64,000 nt of DNA from contig OENT01000129.1 in the NCBI GenBank assembly GCA_900239685.1, positions 71,247 to 135,246 of the forward strand. Direction: 5' to 3'. This document shows, one piece after another, positions 53,992 to 64,000 of the stretch. The stretch comes from Rotaria macrura. Its lineage: Eukaryota > Rotifera > Eurotatoria > Philodinida > Philodinidae. Every line of letters starts with the position of its first letter. The first letter of the stretch is position 1. The translations under genes were made by a program, and so were the position numbers. The notes beneath the pieces were generated by a model. It made no database searches. It was given only the letters and a program-made list of their open reading frames with translations, and was not told where the DNA came from.

Positions 53992-56900
53992 ATGATCATG
54001 TCGCTCTATCGATATTTATCAACAGCAACTCGATCGACTAGTAAAACTTTTCAAACACCTGTTTTCTCTGAAGTTGTTAAGCAATTTTCCAAATTTTCTT
54101 CACGTGATGAACTTCTCGAATATTCACAACGTCCTATTGAATATTGTTATGGATATCGTATGATAGATGCATGTTCATCGAGAAATTCCTTACCGATTAA
54201 TCTCATTCATGTAGCATCTGATCTTCACAGTCAATTATTAGTTCGTGTAGCACATTGTGTAGGTTATTTTCAATCGCTACCTTTTTTACCGGCTGCTAAT
54301 CCAACATTGTTAGCATTGCATGAACGTTATTTAAAGTTATTTGAAACATTCATACATTTCCCGAAAATGACTACAGACGACGATGAAGAAAATTTTTTCA
54401 AATTAATTACTATGTTTACTTTACAAAATAATGATTTCATTGGCCAATTATCGAATGGTTGTAGAGAAGCGCAAAAATATTTTAAATCCTACAAAATAAT
54501 GAAAAGTTTTCTCGATAATGTACTAAAAATGCGTCTATCAATACGTTTACTTTGTGAACATTATCTTGAATTGCATAAACAACAAAGAAAAAAGATCATC
54601 GATACCAATTGGTGTGGAGCTATTCGTATGAATTTTTCACCTGCTCAAGTTGTTCAACAATCTATTGATGATGTTTCATCAATATGTTTTGATACATATA
54701 GTGTTGTACCAAATGTTCAAGTTGAAAATTTTATGCATCAGTCCATACCATATTTTCCATTTGTTGTTGAATATATTCTACGTGAATTACTAAAAAATTC
54801 CATGCGTGCTATTGTTGAACACAATAAACTATTGTTGGGTAATATGCAACATGTAAAGAAACGTTTTGATGAAAATCAGCAAGATGCTTTATGCAGAATT
54901 TTAATTACGTCAGATCCGGATGATGAATGTTTTACTATTTCCATTCGAGATCATGGTGGTGGTATCGATGAAGCAAATGAAAAATTATTTCGATACATGT
55001 TTACGGGTAATGGAAATTCAGACATGAGCAATTTTTATCATGTTAAACTATGTTGTTTGATTTTCTGTTCGTTCAGGTGATATGAAAACCGATGAAGAAG
55101 AGAAAGATACAGATGTCATAGCTGATTTTCAAGAGCGGATCATAGAATCGTAAGTAAACGATTGCAGAAAAGGAAGAAAGCAATAGTGAAGCTCGTACAC
55201 CGAATTACCAATACAAGCATTTTTAACTAAATGACTACTTTGTTCGTCACACATCTGTAAGATACTATGTACAAGTTTCGGCTGTCTACCTGTAGAGTAA
55301 TATTTTACGATGTCATTCACCTCAGATTAATCATTCGATAGTGTACTGACTAGATTGGGGCTCTTCTGCTTAGGAAGTATATATGCAGAGTTTGAGTACT
55401 CTTTGCATGATCTGACTCCTCGTCGAAACTATAGCGTATATATATTAAAGAAAAGTGATAGAACATTAAAAATGATCGCTAGACAGCATTCTCACATTGT
55501 ACGTTGTCTAATTCATCAATGTAACACACTGGTTTTTGAAGATGTATTGACATGTTAAACTTGAACATGATGCACGTGTGATAAATCACTGATGTTCTTG
55601 AATTGATTGCGATTTTATACAGTCAGAATGACTTTTTTACTAAAAGAATAGGTACTGATGAGAATGGTCTACAGTCTCTTGTAGACTCTAAGAATCTGTG
55701 TATTTACTGAATGTTTGTTGAAATGTCAGAGTGTCGTTTGAACGATTTTTGTTTCTCATCACTTAAGAAATTCGATTTTGTCTGTCAAGCAAAGCTTTTG
55801 CAATGAATCACACGCCAAAATAGCTTCTATGAATCGTTTACCATTATTCCATACGTATATATATCTCGACCTCGAATGATTCTTGAGATTGTAGTAACTT
55901 AAAAGAAAAACTATTATTTTATTTTCATGGTTGTCGACAAAAACTCAATTTCCCAGGAAAACTAATGAAATATCAAGTCCTTCTCTTTTACCTTCTGCGT
56001 CACTCTAATAACGAGTAGTTTCATAGCAAAAGCTTTTCTTTTCCACGCTTGCCTTTAATACTGTCTCTGAAGCATATGATTTTTGTTAAAGCCCCCAGTT
56101 GTACGTCGGACAGCATTGAAATTACGTAAAACATATGTGATTGAAAAAATTTCATTTACACAAAATGGTTCCGAGATTTTAACTACTTTATTTTTGTCTA
56201 ACAAAATCCATAGACTAACCAGTATGATTCTTCGTTCTAATTCACATGAAGAGTTCTATTGAAGTTCAAATATTTTCTTTTCTTTTTTTAAGCTTGATTA
56301 TTATCCATTGAAAATGGTGACAACAAGCAGCCAGTATTCTCTCTAATATTAAAGCACTGTCTAATAATGTATGAAGCAAAACACAAGCCACCTGATCAAT
56401 TTTGCTTGAAAAATTAAAAATAAAACTAAGCATGAATATACAGCAGTAAATGCACTCATCTCTGATGTTCCATTGACTCTCAATTGTGTTTAATCGAACT
56501 TCAATTCTTGACATGAAAGTATACATGTATCCGATAGGTTGTCTTAGATGCATGAGAGCAGATTTAACAACACAACATCGTAATCGCCACAACGATTAAC
56601 TTGTGAGATCGTCTATTCTGAGATGAGAAACATTAGAACTTACTAAATTTCCGATTGCCTATTAATTATCGTACTTTCTCATTTAGAATTCATTTATCAA
56701 CTGATAAAATAAAACACTATTGTAAATTTGCGTTTAGATCAAAACAAATGTATGGTCATGGTATCGGTCTTCCTATCTGTCGTCTCTATGCTCAATTCTT
56801 CGATGGCTCCTTGACCCTACGGCAAATATCGCGAATCGGTGTCGATGTTTATCTTCGTCTTGGTTTTATTCATAAAAATTCCGAACGTATCAAGATCTGA
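53992..56900 (+). CDS. BCKDK: Branched-chain 2-oxoacid dehydrogenase kinase-like mitochondrial kinase
   Basis: Exons 53992-55006, 55077-55149 and 56687-56900 join in phase to 433 aa (human BCKDK 412). The family inactivates the branched-chain 2-oxoacid (or pyruvate) dehydrogenase complex by phosphorylating E1-alpha in the mitochondrial matrix. Seen: Ser/Thr/Arg presequence-like start (SLYRYLSTATRSTSK); FLPAANPTLLALHERYLKLF; RLSIRLLCEHYLELH; GHKL ATP-binding motifs N-box ELLKNSMRA (about 266-273), DHGGGI (about 320-325) and GHGIGLPICRLYA; ending GVDVYLRLGFIH. VDVYLRL and LFRYMFTG wording favour BCKDK over PDK, but the glycine loop region between the second and third motif is diverged (IADFQERIIES). 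Start could be ATG 53992 or 53998. Two in-frame acceptors, 56687 and 56738, differ by 17 residues. Intron 55150-56686 is 1.5 kb. Confidence 0.85.
55150..56686 (+). other. Long BCKDK intron, nothing recognised
   Basis: 1,537 bp between GTAAGT and ATTTAG. Only short open frames on both strands; no repeat ends recognised. Confidence 0.5.
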
Positions 56901-57043
56901 AGAATCTCAGCGACTTTTTCCAGCTTAAGTTTTTGTATAGTGTCATTTTTTTTCATCCGATTCGAGCAACATTTATTCGCGCCATTATACTTTTTCTAAT
57001 AAAATACGAAGTAAATATTAAGATAAAAAAAACAAAAACTCGA

Positions 57044-57454
57044 ATGACTGCTATCCAACGCAAACTTGGTCGTCGTTATCAAAGATATATTACAGCACGA
57101 CAAACCTTGGAAGATAAAGACGATGATCCAAAAGATATTTGGGAACGTATTGTTAAGATGCCTGATGTTTTATCAGCTATGGCCATCGATATACAAACGA
57201 ATGACATATTTCCATTGCATGGTTTAAATAATGTCGCACGAAATGATTTGAATATTTTTTGTCGTGAATATATTGAAATGGCGTTAGATATTTGTTTAAA
57301 TATGGATCCAACAGATGAGGTTAAAAATTTACGTATCAGAAGTCAAGAACGTGAACTTGTTATCGCATATGATGACGGAACAATATTCGTTATAATACAA
57401 TCATTGTCCAAAGAAAAAAACACCATTTTACCAACACTATCACTTGATTCGTAA
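57044..57454 (+). CDS. Roadblock/LC7-type dynein light-chain-like protein
   Basis: Single open frame of 136 aa from ATG 57044. The C-terminal about 95 residues resemble roadblock light chains (DYNLRB, about 96 aa): IWERIVKMPDVLSAMAIDI, a helix with EYIEMALDICLNMDPTDEV, then LRIRSQERELVIAYDDGTIF and VIIQS, which parallels the family's RIRSKKNEIM...FLIVIQ ending. Such proteins dimerise and join cargo to cytoplasmic or axonemal dynein. The first about 40 residues (MTAIQRKLGRRYQRYITARQ) are a basic extension not usual in the family. A donor GATTC|GTAATT at 57450 and acceptor TTACAG at 57520 could add an in-phase exon 57521-57593 (24 codons including stop). Only 143 bp separate it from the BCKDK stop. 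Confidence 0.6.
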   Translation: MTAIQRKLGRRYQRYITARQTLEDKDDDPKDIWERIVKMPDVLSAMAIDIQTNDIFPLHGLNNVARNDLNIFCREYIEMALDICLNMDPTDEVKNLRIRSQERELVIAYDDGTIFVIIQSLSKEKNTILPTLSLDS

Positions 57455-57593
57455 TTATGAATAAATTACAATAGGCATTATTTTCTTCTAGTTCTATTTT
57501 TTGTTAAATCATGATTACAGACAAAACTTTGACGATTGTCGATTCATCATCGCACTAGGACATGAAGTTCAGCGGTTTCTTTTTGGATTATAG

Positions 57594-60500
57594 ACATTAA
57601 AAATTGTTGAGTAATAGTTCGCCTTTTTTATTTCTTTGTATGTTGATCCATTATGCAAGAATTCATGATATGACAGAAGTACTAAATTCTCTCTAACTAG
57701 TGAATACGAAATAACACTAATAATTAGGGTATGATCATATCTTTGATGAATCAAAGTAATCACAGGACGAGAATCGAGTCTCAAGAGACTAACTAGTCAC
57801 CTTTTCATTAGAACGTTTTTACTTTCTTGTTGATAACATCAATAGCAACAATTTTCATGAAGAAAATAGTGTTGATTTTCGTAGTTTCTGAGGGAAATTA
57901 TACTGCAGTTTCAACTAGTACAGTTTCGAATTTCAATGTTAACGTGCATTGAGAAAATCACATGCTGTTACTATGCAAGATCATCAATGTTTTTGTGTAA
58001 AGATTGTTTTCATTGTCAAAAATAACTCATTCAAAATAGGCGCTACCCTTTAGCATACATAAATGACTGAATTCCAATTCTAATTTAGTTGCACTTCATC
58101 TCGTATTTTCACGCTTTAAAAGAAATATTCGTTGTTCCATTGCATCGTCATGGTTGAATAGTGTTTTGCTTTTTAATACAGTGAAAAAATATCGCATACA
58201 TCATAGTCTTGCTTTTTTTTATAACATTTGTATTTGTTTGTCTACCTTTCTTATATTTAGCAAAATGAGTCCGTCATCTTGAATTAGAATATTATTTACT
58301 GATATCAGATGCATGAGCCATCTTCAATTACTAGTGTATTGATGTCGATACTAATTATAGTATTCTGCATTTGAATTTGATTGAAAGCAGACAAATGCTG
58401 TCGAAAATTAATGTGAACAATGATCTTTTTCCTGGAAATAAGAAGTTGTTCGATAGAGAAGATGCTGAGTGCACCACTCTAAGTATCGATTACAAAAAAT
58501 ATTAGAGTTTTTTCTCATTTAACTCACGAGGCGCTATTGAAGCATAACGAAAAATGTAAAATACATGATGTTGCTATTTTAGAAGTGTGAATAAGTCATA
58601 CAGGGTATAAATTAATCGAAATTCGTATGTCATGGTCGAAGTGCGCTGTAGCTTACTCAAATTTCCAATTAGTATGTTTAATAGTAATCAATGTATTTTG
58701 TTAAAACTACACGATCTCATATTGTAAGAAAATTTTGAATAAGTTTAGTTTTGTATTATGAAAATATCGACATTGATCTATCCGTTTTCGTTAAGACATT
58801 TATTGTATGGTAGATTTCTCATAAATCATTTGATTTACTTTCGAAAGAAGCAACGAAGCTACGATGATTTACAATCGCTGTATTTAAGTCTTGCATATTT
58901 CAATGAACAGCTTTGTATAATAGACATGAGATTTATGATTACGACATATCTACATGCAGAAAATGAAACAATAAAGATCTTATAATTCTTTATTTATAGT
59001 TGAGTAATAAATAATTTGTCTACACGGGATTTGTAATAATAATGCGTTTAATTTTTACTTTCTAGTATGTTCTCTTGTTAAGTGAAATATGTTTGTGTTT
59101 CTGAAAAAAAGAAATTTAAATCGATCACAAGTGATACAGAAATAAATCAAGACACCTGAGGCAATCGTGCAATGGTTTTCCCAATATTACTCATGTACCA
59201 TAAGAAAATTTCTCACCTCAATGAAAATATGAGAAATCTCCACAGAGAAAATCACATAAAAGAATAGCTAAGAAAATAGTATCGAGGTAATCACAGTGAG
59301 CTCGATAGTTCTTTTACGATGCAGTATTGGAGCAAAATAATACATGAAAAGAATTGACTAGGCGATCTTTCAATCATTCCCTGTAATTATTAAGTCATGA
59401 CAACAACATATGTAAGATCTATTACAGTGATAGACAAGATTCAATTCGATAATTATACGAATATTCACATAATGTGCAACTCATGAAAACTTCACTACTT
59501 ATCTAGGGGTTAGTAAAATGTTGAAAAATTCTAATAGGTTATACGAATTAGTTTGAATTATCTTCTGCTAGCAATTGAACTATTTATTGTTTTGAGCAAG
59601 TCTCGAAATGCATTTTTATCGGTGGATACACTAAAAATTACGATAATCATGCGGCGAGTATTTACGTTGATGTCTTCTAATATTTATATCTTGACAGTTG
59701 TTTGCTTCTATCATCTTCTTGCTAATTGTTCAGAAATATGCTTCTCTTTCCTGAAACTCGTGTAATGAGAAAGTTCATGATAGAATAGAAGTGGATAAAT
59801 AGAATGATCTGTAGGTTTCTGATTCATAGCCGTAATTACTTGGAAAATTCCTTCTTCGATCTTGATAATATTCTGAATACTAGCAACATTAGTATACGAT
59901 TAATTATGACAACGTAATTAACCATTGATATTTGTGAAAGATTTATCTCAATTCTTTCTTGACGATAGAAACTCCGTATCAACTAATGGTAGTTATGAAC
60001 TTCAATCTCAACATATTGTTTGGTTTTCTCTTCCTTCATAAATATGACATCGAAAGGTTAAACAAGAAAATATGAAAAAAATCTTACTAGTAACTGCTGT
60101 AAAATAACCATTCATCAAGATTTCGTAAATCTATTGATCACTTGCATAAGAAACAAGTGGCTAATCTTGATACAAAGATTATCAAATCAAAATGTCAACG
60201 ATTATCTTTAACGTAAGTTGTTTCTATTGATTTAAGATTTGACTGTTCTTCAGTTATATGATGAATACTTTACGTTTAGCAATACAAATCGATTAAATAT
60301 CTGTTGAATTTAAATTGAATGAAGTGTTTCTTGAAAAAAAAATTGATGCTTACATTTTTTTAGAATTCTGTAGTTTAATTCCGTCGAAAACAAAGAAAAT
60401 CGATTACGAATCTACGTTAAAAAATCATGTTGAATTTTCTACGTAGTATTTTTATTCGAAAGTAAAATTTATTCCTAGAAATTAATGTTACTTATTTTTA

Positions 60501-62007
60501 AAACTAATCTTCTGTATGTTAGTTTATAACTATAGCCATCGTGGATATTTACGAAGTGTGATAGGTTAAAATGAATGAAAAATAAAACACGTCGAAGATA
60601 ATCCGAAGAGAACTTGTTTTGTTATCGTTCAAAGATTATTTGTACTTTTTTCTTACTAACAAAACATAAGTGAATATTTTTGATAAGAACACATCGACGG
60701 AAAGAGTACAAACATCGAAATCCTGGATAGGATAAGCTTAATTTTTCTACAGGTGAATTTAGAAAATTAAAAATTCGACCAACAATTTTGCCACGAGAAT
60801 GACATCCAGTCTACATGCAAGCAGGCAGATAGATTAGATTCATTTTTAATGCATGGCACCATTTACTCACGTAAATTATTATACATTTATGTATGATGCA
60901 CAGTAATATGATATTCACTTATCTTTTATTTAGATTTTCTATGACAATTAAGTAACACACTCGTTATAGACGATACATACTATTGACATGTCATGGGTAA
61001 AGTTCTACTCTTCATTTTGTTTTTTTCTTTCTTTTTTTGTTATCGTGAAGTCAACGTAGATTCATACATGGTGCATGATGAATTGATAAGAAATCAAATT
61101 CTTCAATGTTTCCATTCAAAAAAGAAAAGAATCACGGAAATCTGATTTTCATAGATCAACTATATTCATTGATTTGATATAATTCTATAAAATTGTAGTC
61201 ATTTTTAAAAGTTTCAGTGGTAATTTCGATATATTTTCATGAGAAATCCGACAGAAATCATTTACATTGTCAACATTCAAATGTTTGAATGCCGAAGGCA
61301 CACATAGCAAACTTACTACATTTTTAAGAATCAACTTGGTAGAAAAAGATTGCATCGAGGAGTGAATTCAGTCTTTCTATCAATTTATAGACACACCATT
61401 TTCTTCCAATCGATGCTGAACTATAGATAAGTCTAGGATAATTAACATCTCAATTTGTGATATTATTTGTAAAAAAAAAAAAACAAATTTCGCTAAACTA
61501 TTATTCATATTTTCTTTTGTAATTGACTCAATTTTAATTCACTTCCATACCAAGATCGTTGTTCATAAATAACATCGTTCAAAAAATTTTTTTTCATCTA
61601 ATTATAATCGCTCTTTTTCATGTTCTGTAAAATAGCGGCATCTGATTTTATATAAATATCAGTCAAGCATGCTTATTCATAAGTCATAGTTACCTGACAA
61701 AATATGGTAGATAATAAAAAAAATGCGAAGAGAAAGAAATTTTTTCCCTTACTTCGATATTCAAGGAAAAAGAAAATAAAGGAAAAGTAGAAAACAGCTA
61801 ACATTTCGATCCACGCTAAATAAAAAGGTGCACCTGCGTCGTCATTCTATGACAATCGCATGTCATGAGGCAAGAAAAAAAAATCTCTATCCTTTTCCTT
61901 TTAATGACGGATCATACAACTCATTCAACAACAATGTGTAAATTTTCGTTACTAGGTGCATCTAACGAACGATTCGATGAAACGAAAAGAAACAAGTGTA
62001 AATCTTA
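57594..62007. other. 4.4 kb without a recognised gene
   Basis: AT-rich sequence with many stops in all frames. Seen: a hairpin-capable stretch at 60114-60171 and poly-A/T tracts. Open frames at 58.76-58.99 kb and 59.55-59.77 kb have no recognisable product. No transposase, reverse transcriptase, tRNA or rRNA seen. Confidence 0.5.
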
Positions 62008-62781
62008 ATGCAAACAAAAGATAAAATACTTTTGACAACGGGAATTCTAGTTTTTGTTTCTGTTTCTAGATCTCATAGGTGGTTTATTTTTATATGGATG
62101 GCTGTGATAAGTTTCAGCTCAACAACTACATTACAAGCTGGTCAACGACGTAGAAATGCATTTTCGTTGCCATTACATTATATACAAATATCTGGTATAA
62201 TTGTTGTTTTGTTTTTGATTTTAATGAACTATCTAACATTATGTGTAAATATTCCAACGAATCCTTGGCAATGGTTAAGTATTGTCATTTCATCAGTGAT
62301 CATTCTTCCATTCTTAATTGCTTTCACCATAATCCTATTATTGGATCCAGCTGAGGACACAGTTATTAATCAACGTCGTGCACCAAAGACGAGCTTTGAT
62401 CGTACTGTACATCAGCATGTTATAACTAATCTTTATTGTAATATATGCGATGTTCATGTGACAGCTAATGCTAAACATTGTTCATCGTGTAACAAATGTA
62501 TTTATTCATTTGACCATCATTGTATATGGCTTAATACATGTGTAGGTGGAAAAAATTATCGTCTATTTTTTTCCATGTTAATTCTTATTGTTTTGGGAAC
62601 ATTATTCATATTTATAAACGGTTTACTGCAATTTATTGGTACATTTCTTGATTCATCATCAGTGATAAGTCTAAAGCCATACTACAGTTCAGGTGAATAT
62701 CCATCACTTAAAATAAAATTTGATACAGTCAAGAAATCATACAGTTCTCATTTATTTTCATCTCGAATTACACTTCAGTGA
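62008..62781 (+). CDS. DHHC palmitoyltransferase, ZDHHC1/11-like; possibly partial
   Basis: Open frame of 257 aa. Protein S-acyltransferases of this family are multi-pass membrane enzymes that attach palmitate to cysteines. Seen: [11 protein letters not shown] followed by membrane segments at about 57-81 and 88-113; the cysteine-rich domain from [21 protein letters not shown] to [20 protein letters not shown] with the catalytic DHHC (about 168-171); one further membrane segment (about 183-213). DPAEDTVI and the CRD wording resemble ZDHHC1/11. The fourth membrane segment and the usual TTxE motif are absent: the frame ends in unrelated sequence, so later exons (donor candidate TCAG|GTGAAT at 62692) may be missed, or the gene is truncated. 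The first about 45 residues may be intron or another start; a strong acceptor TGTTTCTAG ends at 62070. Confidence 0.7.
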   Translation: MQTKDKILLTTGILVFVSVSRSHRWFIFIWMAVISFSSTTTLQAGQRRRNAFSLPLHYIQISGIIVVLFLILMNYLTLCVNIPTNPWQWLSIVISSVIILPFLIAFTIILLLDPAEDTVINQRRAPKTSFDRTVHQHVITNLYCNICDVHVTANAKHCSSCNKCIYSFDHHCIWLNTCVGGKNYRLFFSMLILIVLGTLFIFINGLLQFIGTFLDSSSVISLKPYYSSGEYPSLKIKFDTVKKSYSSHLFSSRITLQ

Positions 62782-64000
62782 TTCGATCAATATCAAGATT
62801 CGATAGGAATACACATACAAATACAAATGAGATTGAGTTTTACTGTAGGAGAATTTGTCGTTAGTAGAAATATTATTTTTTTAAAATTTATGTAGTTGAA
62901 ACATCTGTTGTAACAGTAATATATATTGTTGAATAAGTACACGTTGAACTCTAGACAAAATTAAATTGAAACCTACATTATGACAAGTCAAATAATTTTC
63001 GTAGTGTAGAACAATCTGCACTTAAAATATCACTAATTTTTTCAAGTGTATTGATATTTTAAGCGGATTAAGATACAATGAATCTTGAATAATTTCATTT
63101 AAAAAGAAAAGATAAGAACAATGTCATGCTTTTTAATAAATTATACTTATAATATTCAATATTATCTTGAAAAGAATCTTTCAACATCAACCTATAGATT
63201 TCTTTTTCATAGAGCTCTGTTTAAATATCTAAGAATTTGTTTTTCAAATGAAAGACAGATTTATTTGAATCCTACTTGGTTCTTTGAAAAACAAATCATT
63301 GAATATTCTTATAAGAATGCAATAGCTCTTCAATACTCTCAATAACATCAAACACGACGTTTGTTTTTCTATTTGACTATTTGTTCTTCTAATAAAAGTG
63401 TGACAGGTTGTGTAAGCAACGTTCGTCAGATTCAAACAAACGAACAATCGCATAAAACGAAGTTTGACCTTGTATTTCCATGGTTCAATACAACTATCTA
63501 CGGATATGTCATTTTTTTTACAAATGTTTTAAATAGAGAATTTCTTTACAGTAGCCTCGAGATTAGAATACGAATCTCTGCATTTTTCAATGTTTCTTTC
63601 TACAGATAAAAGACGAATTGTGAAGAAGCAATATAATATTTAGCAAAAATATACATTCATCACTTTTCTGCCGTCACGAAATTGTAAGCAATAAATAATT
63701 GCCAATTTAAATCTAGAGCTCATCCCGAAGAGATCGGCTATTTCAAACATGAGACAAAAAGTCACATTAGCCGATGATGACATTAAATAATTAAAAAATG
63801 TAGCGGATTGTATTGCTTGAAGCATGCATGCCTTCATTATTTATGTCAATTAATATCTGTTGAATTAAAATAATCTAAGTTCAAAGGTAAGACTTTGAAG
63901 ATAGTCGGTTCTGGCACAAAACTTGATGTCTTTCGTATAGATTTACACTGAATATGTTTTATTTTTTTAAGTTAATCAATATGCTATACTAATGATTCCA
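62782..64000. other. Right end of window, nothing firmly recognised
   Basis: AT-rich sequence. Two consecutive open frames (63.12-63.35 and 63.36-63.61 kb, plus) have no recognisable family and no clear splice structure. Missing 3' exons of the DHHC gene could lie here but were not identified. Confidence 0.3.

Noticed and set aside
58590..58640. ACAGGGTATAAATTA as a mariner/Tc1 terminal repeat
   Set aside because: No matching inverted copy found nearby and no TA-bounded element could be drawn.

Overview
Eukaryotic (animal) nuclear DNA. The window is AT-rich, and most genes are split by many short introns (about 45-80 bp, GT...TAG/CAG) with a few introns of 0.5-1.8 kb. All three stop codons are used as stops, so the code is standard. 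Animal-type families are present: Abl kinase with SH3-SH2-kinase and an F-actin-binding tail, NUAK kinase, TFIID TAF2, MED22, MCM4, animal-type 5-aminolevulinate synthase and a ZC3H4-like zinc-finger protein. An intact haem-synthesis gene argues against a nematode. Base composition, small introns and gene spacing fit a bdelloid rotifer (Adineta/Rotaria type) best; this assignment is an inference of moderate strength.

Layout. 1-3.4 kb: 3' half of TAF2 (+). 4-11 kb: a NUAK-family kinase (-) with apparently two interchangeable last exons and three interchangeable first exons. 12.5-15.3 kb: twinfilin (-). 16.8-20.8 kb: 5-aminolevulinate synthase (+). 21.8-27.2 kb: AMP deaminase (+). 28.1-28.6 kb: MED22 (+). 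30.1-33.8 kb: MCM4 (+). 37.5-41.8 kb: ZC3H4-like CCCH protein (+), preceded by a microsatellite-rich 3.7 kb. 42.2-44.1 kb: ACSF2-like acyl-CoA synthetase (-). 46.5-53.4 kb: Abl tyrosine kinase (+), whose last intron carries a 1.05 kb TTAA-flanked element made mostly of one long inverted repeat. 54-56.9 kb: BCKDK-like mitochondrial kinase (+). 57.0-57.6 kb: small roadblock-type dynein light-chain-like protein (+). 57.6-62 kb: no gene seen. 62.0-62.8 kb: partial or incompletely resolved DHHC palmitoyltransferase (+).

The genes are mostly unrelated housekeeping or signalling genes and do not form a pathway cluster. Two mitochondrial metabolic enzymes and one mitochondrial kinase occur by chance proximity as far as can be seen. 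The points worth a second look are regulatory architecture (the combinatorial NUAK exons, the dual Abl N-terminus, ATG codons placed directly after splice acceptors as in spliced-leader trans-splicing) and the palindromic transposable element in the Abl gene. Exon joins were checked by hand for reading phase; all gene models need transcript support.
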